A stretch of 64,000 bases of DNA from Micromonospora_G sp044458865 (GTDB lineage: Bacteria; Actinomycetota; Actinomycetes; Mycobacteriales; Micromonosporaceae), in assembly GCF_044458865.1 (NCBI RefSeq), contig NZ_JBITIH010000002.1, positions 310,001-374,000 of the forward strand, in the 5' to 3' direction. The stretch's first letter is position 1, and the number at the start of each line of letters is the position of its first letter. Shown here one piece after another: positions 6,991 through 13,896 of the stretch. The position numbers and the translations under genes are program-made. Below the pieces are notes generated by a model. The model worked only from the letters and a program-made list of their open reading frames with translations, did no database searches and had not been told where the DNA came from.

Positions 6991-8844
6991 ATGACCCACT
7001 ACAAGAGCAACATCCGGGACCTGGAGTTCAACCTCTTCGAGGTCTTCGGTGCGGATCAGGCATTCGGCCAGGAGCCGTACACCGATTTCGACGTCGACAC
7101 GGCCCGCAGCATCCTCGCCGAGGTCGGTCGGCTGGCTCGCGAGGATCTCGCCGCGAGCTACGTCGAAAGTGACCGCAATCCGCCGGTCTTCGACCCGGCC
7201 ACCCACACGGCACCGCTCCCCGCCGCCTTCAAGAAGTCCTACCAGTCCCTGATGGACTCCGAGTTCTGGCGGATGGACCTCCCGGCCGAACTCGACGGCA
7301 GCAACGCGCCCCGCGCGCTCTGGTGGTCGCTGGCCGAGTTGATCCTCGGCTCGAACGCGCCGATCTGGATGTACGCCTCCGGCCCCTCCTTCGCGCACAC
7401 CCTCTATGTCGAGGGCACCGAGCGGCAGCGCTCCTGGGCAAAGCTCTTCATCGAGAAGCAGTGGGGCTCCTCGATGGTGCTGACCGAGCCGGACGCCGGC
7501 TCGGACGTCGGCGCCGGACGGACCAGGGCGATCCCGCAGCCGGACGGCTCGTGGCACCTGGAGGGGGTCAAGCGCTTCATCACCTCCGGCGAACACGACC
7601 TCACCGACAACATTGTCCACTATGTGCTGGCCCGGCCAGTCGGCGTCGAGGGCGCGGGTGGCCCGGGCACCAAGGGCCTCTCCCTCTTCATCGTGCCCAA
7701 GTTCCACTTCGACGAGGAGACGGGCGCGCTCGGCGAGCGCAACGGCGTCTTCGCCACCAACGTCGAGCACAAGATGGGGATCAAGGTCTCCAACACCTGT
7801 GAGCTGACCTTCGGCGAGCACGGCGTACCGGCCAAGGGCTGGCTCCTCGGAGACGTACACGACGGCATCCGCCAGATGTTCCTGATCATCGAGTACGCCC
7901 GGATGATGGTGGGCACCAAGGCGATCGCCACCCTCTCCACCGGCTACCTCAACGCACTGGAGTACGCCAAGAACCGGGCCCAGGGTGCCGACCTGCTCGC
8001 CACCGACCGCAACGCACCCCGGGTCACCATCACCCACCACCCGGACGTCCGTCGGTCGCTGCTGCTACAGAAGTCGTACGCGGAAGGGCTGCGCGCCCTG
8101 GTCTGTTACACCGCCAGTTGGCAGGACAAGGTCAAGCTCGCCGAGACCGCCGGTGACGAGGCGGGCGTGAAGCAGGCGAAGCGGGTCAACGACCTGCTGC
8201 TTCCGCTGGTCAAGGGCTGTGGTTCGGAGCGGGCGTACGAAATGCTCGGGCACGAGTCGCTACAGACCTTCGGTGGTTCGGGTTTCCTCCAGGACTATCC
8301 GCTGGAGCAGTACGTCCGAGACGCGAAGATCGACACCCTGTACGAGGGCACCACCGCGATCCAGAGTCTGGATCTCTTCTTCCGGAAGATCGTGAAGGAC
8401 AACGGTCGGGCGCTGATGGTGGTGGCCTCCGAGATCCAGGAGTTCATCACCGCCGAGGGCGGCAACGGCCAGCTCAAGGAGGAACGGCTGGCGCTGGGGC
8501 GGGCACTGACCGAGGTGCAGACGATCCTCGCCACCATGACCGGTTGGCTGGGTGAGGCACAGGCGGGTGAGCCCCGGGCTCTCTACAGGGCCGGGCTCAA
8601 CAGTCGCCGGTTGCTGCTGGCCGTCGGCGACCTGGTCGTCGGGTGGCTGTTGCAGCGGCAGGCGGAGGTGGCCCTGCGGGCGCTCGCCGGCGAGGTGTCG
8701 GACGCGGACAAGTCCTTCTACACCGGCAAGGTCGCCGCGGCCCGGTTCTTCGCGCACGAGGTGCTGCCACGGATCGGTGCCGACCGGCGCATCGTCGAAT
8801 CGACAAACCTTGACGTGATGGACCTGCCGGAGGACGCGTTCTGA
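6991..8844 (+). CDS. Acyl-CoA dehydrogenase (FadE5-like, about 617 aa)
   Basis: This FAD enzyme makes the alpha-beta double bond in acyl-CoA, the first step of beta-oxidation. The length (617 residues) and N-terminus (MTHYKSNIRDLEFNLFEVF) match the large actinobacterial subgroup with an extra N-terminal helix region and a C-terminal extension. Seen: substrate/FAD segment MVLTEPDAGSDVG, the FITSGEHDLTDN loop, QTFGGSGFLQDYPLEQYVRD, and YEGTTAIQSLDLFFRK, whose Glu is the usual catalytic base. ATG 6991 is chosen over GTG 6985 because relatives start at this Met. Two palindromes upstream suggest repression by a fatty-acid-responsive regulator. A strong terminator follows. Confidence 0.9.
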   Translation: MTHYKSNIRDLEFNLFEVFGADQAFGQEPYTDFDVDTARSILAEVGRLAREDLAASYVESDRNPPVFDPATHTAPLPAAFKKSYQSLMDSEFWRMDLPAELDGSNAPRALWWSLAELILGSNAPIWMYASGPSFAHTLYVEGTERQRSWAKLFIEKQWGSSMVLTEPDAGSDVGAGRTRAIPQPDGSWHLEGVKRFITSGEHDLTDNIVHYVLARPVGVEGAGGPGTKGLSLFIVPKFHFDEETGALGERNGVFATNVEHKMGIKVSNTCELTFGEHGVPAKGWLLGDVHDGIRQMFLIIEYARMMVGTKAIATLSTGYLNALEYAKNRAQGADLLATDRNAPRVTITHHPDVRRSLLLQKSYAEGLRALVCYTASWQDKVKLAETAGDEAGVKQAKRVNDLLLPLVKGCGSERAYEMLGHESLQTFGGSGFLQDYPLEQYVRDAKIDTLYEGTTAIQSLDLFFRKIVKDNGRALMVVASEIQEFITAEGGNGQLKEERLALGRALTEVQTILATMTGWLGEAQAGEPRALYRAGLNSRRLLLAVGDLVVGWLLQRQAEVALRALAGEVSDADKSFYTGKVAAARFFAHEVLPRIGADRRIVESTNLDVMDLPEDAF

Positions 8845-8887
8845 GCAGGGTGGTAGCCCTCACCCGGTAGGGGTGGCACCGGCACGA

Positions 8888-8923
8888 CGATGGCCGACGA
8901 GCAAGACTGCTCGTCGGCCATCG
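8888..8923 (+). terminator. 16-bp perfect hairpin after the acyl-CoA dehydrogenase
   Basis: CGATGGCCGACGAGCA (8888-8903) pairs perfectly with TGCTCGTCGGCCATCG (8908-8923) around an AGAC tetraloop. It begins 44 bases after the dehydrogenase stop and has no U-run, as is usual for actinobacterial terminators. Confidence 0.75.
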
Positions 8924-9009
8924 CGTTATGGTGGAGGCGGCACGACCAGCAGTTTGTTGGGATTTGTCAGGTTAGCCCACGAGCATCGCACAGGGGGAGT
9001 GCAGCGCAC

Positions 9010-9279
9010 ATGGGCGTCGGTAGCGGCATATTTCTGATCGCACTGGGAGCCATCATGACGTTCGCCATCAGGGCGAACATCTGGTGGCTGGACCTACGCG
9101 CGGTCGGCTGGGTGTTCATGCTCGCCGGCCTGGCCGTCCTGTTGACCACGCTCTGGTACTGGCAGACCAGCAAGAAGAAGGCTCGTACCCTCATCGTGGA
9201 AGAGAACCGGTTGTCGCATCCGACCTCGATGATGCCACCGCCACCGGATCCGCCACCTCCGCAGGCCCCGCCCTCCTGA
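9010..9279 (+). CDS. DUF6458-family small membrane protein, copy 1
   Basis: An 89-residue protein with two membrane spans: MGVGSGIFLIALGAIMTFAI (about 3-22) and VGWVFMLAGLAVLLTTLWYW (about 32-51). A basic patch (SKKKAR) and a Pro-rich tail ending in PPPQAPPS follow. It closely resembles the protein at 10234 (shared M-G-x-G-x-x-IFLIAxGAI start and WLDL-x-x-VGWV-x-MLAG motif), so the two are paralogues. Function is unknown. Start ATG 9010 has AGGGGGAG upstream at about 10-base spacing. The stop is followed by the convergent SixA-like gene. Confidence 0.75.
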   Translation: MGVGSGIFLIALGAIMTFAIRANIWWLDLRAVGWVFMLAGLAVLLTTLWYWQTSKKKARTLIVEENRLSHPTSMMPPPPDPPPPQAPPS

Positions 9280-9340
9280 CCCTGGCGGCCCGCCCCACCT
9301 CTCCGGTGGAAAACTCCCGCTTGGGCGTTCAACGCGGTCG

Positions 9341-9874
9341 TCAGCTTCGTGCGGTGTGCGTGCTGTCGAGCGGTGCGCGCCCCGGTCCGATCTCCGTCCA
9401 CGTCTCGACCGACAGCCGGTGAACGGCGATCCCACTGGTACGCAGCCCGTCCGGATCGGCGCGCACCGGGTCCAGGAGCTGTGAAAGGCCGGAGATGCTC
9501 GGATTGTGGCCGATCAGTAGCACCACCCCCATCTGCGGATCGACCGCCCGGATCAGGTCGAGCAGCTCCGACGCGTCACCGTCGTACACCCCAGGCTCGT
9601 AGCTCACCACCGGACCGCCGCCCACCTGGACCTCGACCCCGGCCCTGCCGACCGGGGTCTCGGCCATTCCCAGGGCCACCCCGTGCCAGGTCTGGCGGGT
9701 CCGCTTCGCCGGTGAACAAATCACCACCGAGGGCAGGTGACCGGCGTTCGCGAGCCAGGCCCCCGCCGCACCCGCGTCCGCGTACCCCCGGGCGGTGAGC
9801 GGGCGCTCGAAATCCGTGATCCGGGCCGGCCGTTCCGCCTTGGCGTGCCGCAACAGCACCACACGCTTGGTCAT
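9341..9874 (-). CDS. sixA: SixA-type histidine phosphatase
   Basis: 177 residues of the histidine phosphatase (phosphoglycerate-mutase-like) superfamily, compact SixA branch. Catalytic LLRHAKAE lies at residues 7-14, an Arg-containing SPAKRTRQTW near 55, and the second catalytic His in LLIGHNPSISGL near 121. SixA in E. coli removes phosphate from His of phosphotransfer proteins; here the substrate is unknown. The RBS (GAGCGAGGAGG, 6 bases before ATG) forms the end of the 69-bp tandem repeat that lies directly upstream, so the leader of this gene is repetitive. Confidence 0.85.
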   Translation of the reverse strand: MTKRVVLLRHAKAERPARITDFERPLTARGYADAGAAGAWLANAGHLPSVVICSPAKRTRQTWHGVALGMAETPVGRAGVEVQVGGGPVVSYEPGVYDGDASELLDLIRAVDPQMGVVLLIGHNPSISGLSQLLDPVRADPDGLRTSGIAVHRLSVETWTEIGPGRAPLDSTHTARS

Positions 9875-9875
9875 G

Positions 9876-10094
9876 GCGCCTCCTCGCTCCGCTCGTCGTC
9901 GTCATGACCTTTATAGCTGTGCTGGTTGGCGGCCTTGCGGTCCGGCGCCTCCTCGCTCCGCTGGTCGTCGTCATGACCTTTATAGCTGTGCTGGTTGGTG
10001 GCCTTGCGGTCCGGCGCCTCCTCGCTCCGCTGGTCGTCGTCATGACCTTTATAGCTGTGCTGGTTGGTGGCCTTGCGGTCCGGCGCCTCCTCGC
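9876..10094. repeat. 69-bp direct tandem repeat, three copies plus a partial
   Basis: Units begin at 9876, 9945 and 10014, with a partial fourth at 10083-10094 (GCGCCTCCTCGC). Copies two and three appear identical; copy one differs at two positions (CTCGTC for CTGGTC, GGCGG for GGTGG). Read on the minus strand each unit ends in AGCGGAGCGAGGA then GGCGCC, which supplies the sixA Shine-Dalgarno in the first unit. Because 69 is a multiple of three, frames stay open through it, creating artificial ORFs on both strands. Confidence 0.9.
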
Positions 10095-10233
10095 CCGGCG
10101 TGCGGGCAGGCCGGAAGTGTGCGGAAGTTCTGATTGGGCGATGAAGCGCGTGGGTAAGTCCTTCTGTGCCGCAACCTCACAAAGTGGCCGCGGCGGCTGA
10201 CCAAGGCAGTGGATAGCCAAGGAGGGCGACAAA

Positions 10234-10509
10234 GTGGGTATCGGTGGAAGTATTTTCCTCATCGCGATCGGCGCGATCTTCGCGTTCGCGGTGGACGTCG
10301 AGCTCGGTTGGCTCGATCTCAGCGTCGTCGGCTGGGTGCTGATGCTCGCCGGCGTGGTCGGACTGGCCATGACCGCCTGGCTCTGGCGCGGCCGGCGACG
10401 TACGGTTGTCTCGACCCCGGTCCAGGACACCCGGGTCGTTCCGGCGGTGCGCGACGACCAGGTGGTCGAGGAGTACCGCGAGGTGCGGCGCCCGGGACAT
10501 CCTGTCTGA
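10234..10509 (+). CDS. DUF6458-family small membrane protein, copy 2
   Basis: 91 residues from GTG 10234 with a strong AAGGAGGG ribosome-binding site at 10219-10226. Two spans: GSIFLIAIGAIFAFAV (about 5-20) and VVGWVLMLAGVVGLAMTAWL (about 31-50), followed by RGRRR and an acidic/basic hydrophilic tail (DDQVVEEYREVRRPG). It is a paralogue of the 9010 gene, sharing the N-terminal G-x-G and WLDL motifs but with a different tail. No function is known to me. A hairpin terminator follows at 10559. Confidence 0.78.
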   Translation: MGIGGSIFLIAIGAIFAFAVDVELGWLDLSVVGWVLMLAGVVGLAMTAWLWRGRRRTVVSTPVQDTRVVPAVRDDQVVEEYREVRRPGHPV

Positions 10510-10558
10510 GTTTGGGCCCTGGGACGGATCGACAGGATCTGGCCCCGACCCACCCCTC

Positions 10559-10601
10559 GTAGCCGGCGCGGACCGTCCCCCACGCGGTCCGTGCCGGCTA
10601 C
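10559..10601 (+). terminator. Hairpin terminator after the second DUF6458 gene
   Basis: GTAGCCGGC and CGGACCG on the left arm (10559-10575) pair with CGGTCCG and GCCGGCTAC on the right (10585-10601), with one G-T mismatch and a 9-base loop. It lies 50 bases past the stop. Confidence 0.7.
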
Positions 10602-10637
10602 TCATGTGGCGCGCGTAGCGGGTCGCCGCAACCCTCC

Positions 10638-10739
10638 CGAGCTGGAACGCGCCCGCCGAGCCGGAACGCGCCCGCCGAGCCGGAACGCGCCCGCCGAGCC
10701 GGAACGCGCCGAGCCGGAACGCGCCGAGCCGGAACGCGC
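10638..10739. repeat. Six-unit short tandem repeat with a 15-bp core
   Basis: Three 19-bp units (10638-10694) are followed by three 15-bp units (10695-10739). All carry the core CGAGCCGGAACGCGC, with one T for C in the first unit; the 19-bp form adds CCGC. The array ends 3 bases before the stop codon of the hemolysin III gene, in the space between two convergent genes. Confidence 0.85.
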
Positions 10740-10742
10740 CGG

Positions 10743-11420
10743 TCAGGCGAAGAGGGCAAAGTAGATCGCCACGTGGTGGCAGATCGCCGCGATCAACGTG
10801 CAGGCATGGAAGAACTCGTGGTGACCGAAGACGGTGGGCCACGGGTTCGGTCGGCGTAACGCGTAGAAGACGGCCCCCACGCTGTACGCCACCCCGCCCG
10901 CGAGCATCAGCACCAGCGCGGTGACTCCGCCGTACCGCAGGATGTCGGGCAGCACCGCCACGGCGACCCAGCCGAGGCCGAGGTAGAGCGGGGCGGAGAC
11001 CCAGCGCGGCGCGTGCGGCCAGACCAGCTTGACCGCCACCCCGGCCAGCGCACCCGTCCAGACGATCGAGAGCAGGATGGTCGCGCTCCGGGTCGGCAGC
11101 AGCAGTACGCAGAACGGCGTGTACGTGCCGGCGATGAAGACGAAAATCATCGAGTGGTCGAGTCGGCGCATCACCTGGAAGCCACGTTCCGTCCAGACTC
11201 GACGGTGATAGAGCGCGCTGGTGCCGAAGAGCCCACAGACGGTGACGCTGTAGATGGCGCAGCTCACCAGCGGCGCCCACCCGGAGCGGGTGGCGGCGAG
11301 CGAGCAGAGCACGACCCCGCAGGCGAGCGCGACGAAGAACGCGTACGTGTGCAGCCAGCCCCGCATGCGGGGCTTACCGATGTCGACCGGTTTGATCCGG
11401 GGCGAGGCCGAGGTGGTCAC
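10743..11420 (-). CDS. Hemolysin III/PAQR-family membrane protein
   Basis: 225 residues with seven predicted spans. Conserved PAQR/HlyIII motifs are visible: TSALYHRRVW with the first His, LDHSMIFVFIAGTYTPF with Asp and His, and HHEFFHACTLIAAICHHVAIY supplying the C-terminal His residues. In this superfamily these residues bind zinc and suggest a hydrolase-type active site in the membrane. The haemolysin name is historical and gives no role here. The short tandem repeat abuts its 3' end. The first 20 residues are cytosolic and basic. Confidence 0.88.
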   Translation of the reverse strand: MTTSASPRIKPVDIGKPRMRGWLHTYAFFVALACGVVLCSLAATRSGWAPLVSCAIYSVTVCGLFGTSALYHRRVWTERGFQVMRRLDHSMIFVFIAGTYTPFCVLLLPTRSATILLSIVWTGALAGVAVKLVWPHAPRWVSAPLYLGLGWVAVAVLPDILRYGGVTALVLMLAGGVAYSVGAVFYALRRPNPWPTVFGHHEFFHACTLIAAICHHVAIYFALFA

Positions 11421-11516
11421 CGCACCAGGCTACGGCAGCGTAGGTTACCTATGAGTAGTGGATTGGATCACGTCCGAGCCGCTGGTTTCCCCCTCCCCCT
11501 CGGGCAAAATAGCCGG

Positions 11517-12128
11517 ATGTGGATCCGACCGGTCGGCACCCGCGCACTGCTGCTCGAATGCGCGGACAGCGCCGAGGTGGAGACCTGGCGGGCCGAACTG
11601 TGGCGGCGGCGGGAGGCCGGCGAACTGGTCGCCGTCGACATCGTGCCGGCCGCCCGTACGGTGCTGGTCGACGGCGTACCCGACGCAGGTGAGGCGGGCG
11701 AGCTGGTGGCCGGCTGGACGCCGCGACCGGCCGCCGACTACCGGGACGGCGACTACCTGGAGGTGCCCACCGTGTACGACGGCGAGGACCTGCCCGCCGT
11801 AGCGGAACTCTGGCAGGTCGACATCGACACGGCGGTCGCGCGGATCAGCGGCACCGAACTGCGGGTCGCCTTCTGCGGCTTCGCTCCCGGATTCGCCTAC
11901 CTGGACGGATTCCCCGACGGTTGGGCGGTGCCCCGGCTGCCCAGCCCCAGACCTCGGGTACCGGCCGGGGCGGTGGCGCTCGCCGGGCCGTACGCCGGGA
12001 TCTACCCGAGCGCGTCGCCGGGCGGCTGGCGGCTCGTCGGGCGGACCGGGATGCGCCTCTTCGACGTACACCGCGAGCCGCCCGCCCGGCTCGTACCCGG
12101 CACCCGCGTCCGGCTGGTGCCGGCGTGA
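11517..12128 (+). CDS. pxpB: 5-oxoprolinase subunit PxpB
   Basis: 203 residues, formerly called allophanate hydrolase subunit 1 or KipI-like. PxpB and PxpC form the complex that, with PxpA, uses ATP to open 5-oxoproline to glutamate. Visible family motifs: ADYRDGDYLEVPTVYDGEDL, CGFAPGFAYLDGFPDGWAVP, RVPAGAVALAGPYAGIYPSA and SPGGWRLVGRTGMRLFD. ATG 11517 is the first start giving the family N-terminus MWIRPVGTRALLLEC. The next gene starts at GTG 12125, overlapping the stop as GTGA, so translation is coupled. Confidence 0.92.
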   Translation: MWIRPVGTRALLLECADSAEVETWRAELWRRREAGELVAVDIVPAARTVLVDGVPDAGEAGELVAGWTPRPAADYRDGDYLEVPTVYDGEDLPAVAELWQVDIDTAVARISGTELRVAFCGFAPGFAYLDGFPDGWAVPRLPSPRPRVPAGAVALAGPYAGIYPSASPGGWRLVGRTGMRLFDVHREPPARLVPGTRVRLVPA

Positions 12129-13018
12129 GCGGGCAACATGACGCGGGGCAGAGGGTCGAGGTGCTGCGAGCGGGCAGCCTCACCACCGTGCAGGACCTCG
12201 GCCGCCCGGGCTGGGCACACCTCGGCGTACCCCGCTCCGGGGCGCTGGACCCGTACGCGCTGCGACTCGCTAACCGACTGGTCGGCAACCCCGAGTCCGC
12301 CGCCGCGTTGGAGACCACGATGACCGGCTGCACCGTACGGCTACACCGGGCCGGCACCGTCGCGGTCACCGGCGCCCCAGCCGTACTGCGGGTCGGCGGT
12401 CGAGCGGTGGACACCGGCGGGCCGGTTGCCGTACCGGCCGGCGCGGTCGTCGAACTCGGGGCGGCCCGCCAGGGCGTACGCACCTACCTCGCGGTCGCCG
12501 GCGGGATCACGGTCGAGCCGGTGCTCGGCAGCCGCGCCACCGACACCCTCTCCGGGCTGGGACCGGCACCCCTCGTGGACGGCGACACCCTGCCCGTCGG
12601 ACCGGTCACCGCCGGGCCGGCACCGGTGGACTTCCTGCCCCACGTGCCGCCACCGGCCGAACTCGACCTGCGGGTGCGGTTCGGGCCCCGGCAGGACTGG
12701 TTCACCCCCGAGGCGGTAGGCACACTGCTCGGCACGGCGTACACGATCGGTTCGATGAGTAACCGGGTCGGCGCCCGCCTCGCCGGCGCGGCCCTGCCCC
12801 GCGCGGTCACCGGCGAACTACCCAGCGAGGGCGTGGTCCTCGGCGCGGTGCAGGTGCCCGCCGATGGACAGCCGTTGATTTTCCTGGCCGACCACCCGAC
12901 CACCGGCGGCTACCCGGTGATCGCCGTCCTCGACAACGTGGTGCCGCTCGCACAGGCCCGTCCCGGGACTATCGTGCGATTCCATGGACCCGTTGCTGGA
13001 CCGATCGCCCGACCGTAG
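12125..13018 (+). CDS. pxpC: 5-oxoprolinase subunit PxpC
   Basis: 297 residues, the biotin-dependent carboxyltransferase-like (allophanate hydrolase subunit 2) family. Motifs: VQDLGRPGWAHLGVPRSGAL near residue 20, ANRLVGNPESAAALETTM, YLAVAGGITVEPVLGSRATD, and the C-terminal SNRVGARLAG and ILADHPTTGGYPVIA-like segment. It acts with PxpB as the kinase half of 5-oxoprolinase. Start GTG 12125 overlaps the pxpB stop by 4 bases. The pxpA start at 12984 lies inside its last codons. It is somewhat shorter than some homologues but all blocks are present. Confidence 0.92.
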   Translation: MSGQHDAGQRVEVLRAGSLTTVQDLGRPGWAHLGVPRSGALDPYALRLANRLVGNPESAAALETTMTGCTVRLHRAGTVAVTGAPAVLRVGGRAVDTGGPVAVPAGAVVELGAARQGVRTYLAVAGGITVEPVLGSRATDTLSGLGPAPLVDGDTLPVGPVTAGPAPVDFLPHVPPPAELDLRVRFGPRQDWFTPEAVGTLLGTAYTIGSMSNRVGARLAGAALPRAVTGELPSEGVVLGAVQVPADGQPLIFLADHPTTGGYPVIAVLDNVVPLAQARPGTIVRFHGPVAGPIARP

Positions 13019-13811
13019 GTCGGCCTCCTCGCCGGCGCCCGCCACCCCGTCGGCCTCCTCGGTGGACCTGAACGCCGATCTCGGCGAGGGGTTCGCGATC
13101 TGGCAACTTGGCGACGACGAGGCCCTGCTCGACGTGGTGACATCGGCGAACGTCGCCTGCGGCGGCCACGCGGGCGACCCCGCCACCATGCGTCGGGTAT
13201 GTCTCGCCGCCGCCGAACGGGGTGTCGCCGTCGGCGCCCAGGTCGGCTACCGGGACCTCGCCGGATTCGGCCGGCGGCGGATCGACTACGCCTTCGCCGA
13301 ACTCCGCGACGAGGTGATCTACCAGCTCGGCGCGCTCGACGCGTTCTGCCGGGTCGCCGGCACCAACCTGCGGTACGTCAAACCGCACGGCGCGCTCTAC
13401 AACGTTGCCACCGTCGACCACACCCAGGCGGCTGCGGTGGTCGCCGCCGTCTCCGAGTACGACGCCACGCTGCCCGTACTCTGCCTGCCCGGTTCGATGC
13501 TCGCCGAGCTGGCCCGTGAGGCCGGGCTCCGCCCCGTCGCCGAGGGCTTCGCCGACCGGGGTTACCAGGCGGACGGCACGCTGGTTCCGCGTACCGCCTC
13601 CGGTGCCCTGGTCACCGCCGCAGCCCAGGTGGTCGAACGGGCCGTACGGATGGCTCTGGAACAGGTCGTGGTGGCGGTGGACGGCAGTGTCGTCCCGTGC
13701 CCGGTGGAGTCGATCTGTCTGCACGGCGACACCCCGGGCGCGGTCACCATGGCCCGGCAGGTACGAGCCGCCCTCCTCGCCGCCGGCGTCACCCTCACTC
13801 CGTTCCGGTGA
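12984..13811 (+). CDS. pxpA: 5-oxoprolinase subunit PxpA (LamB/YcsF family)
   Basis: 275 residues from ATG 12984, or 249 if translation begins at GTG 13062 just before DLNADLGEG, which is where most family members start. The first 26 residues are Ser/Ala/Pro-rich and may not be translated. Motifs: VDLNADLGEGFAIWQLGDDE, SANVACGGHAGDP, YRDLAGFGRR, KPHGALYN, ICLHGDTPGAV. The enzyme is a deacetylase-like barrel that completes the ATP-dependent conversion of 5-oxo-L-proline, a damage product of glutamine and glutamate. It overlaps pxpC, closing the operon. Confidence 0.9.
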   Translation: MDPLLDRSPDRRSASSPAPATPSASSVDLNADLGEGFAIWQLGDDEALLDVVTSANVACGGHAGDPATMRRVCLAAAERGVAVGAQVGYRDLAGFGRRRIDYAFAELRDEVIYQLGALDAFCRVAGTNLRYVKPHGALYNVATVDHTQAAAVVAAVSEYDATLPVLCLPGSMLAELAREAGLRPVAEGFADRGYQADGTLVPRTASGALVTAAAQVVERAVRMALEQVVVAVDGSVVPCPVESICLHGDTPGAVTMARQVRAALLAAGVTLTPFR

Positions 13812-13812
13812 A

Positions 13813-13860
13813 AGGAGGGGCCCCTTGTTATCGCATTTTGTAGAGGAAGGGGCCCTTCCT
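13813..13860. repeat. GGGGCCC two-arm intergenic element, copy 1
   Basis: Left arm AGGAGGGGCCCCTT (13813-13826), a 20-base spacer containing TTATCG, and right arm AAGGGGCCCTTCCT (13847-13860). The arms pair with one G-T wobble. It nearly matches the element at 57038-57085 in the same orientation. It lies between two convergent genes and could serve as a bidirectional terminator for pxpA and the NHL gene. Confidence 0.85.
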
Positions 13861-13896
13861 AACGTCGGTGCGGCGGGACACCGGTGCGGCGGGACC

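Noticed and set aside
9904..10200. Plus-strand ORF with three copies of a hydrophobic 23-residue unit (MTFIAVLVGGLAVRR...)
   Set aside because: It is a by-product of the 69-bp repeat, whose length is a multiple of three. There is no ribosome-binding site, and the other frames are equally open.
9876..10739. Possible CRISPR arrays
   Set aside because: Both arrays are head-to-tail repeats without unique spacers, and no cas genes are present.
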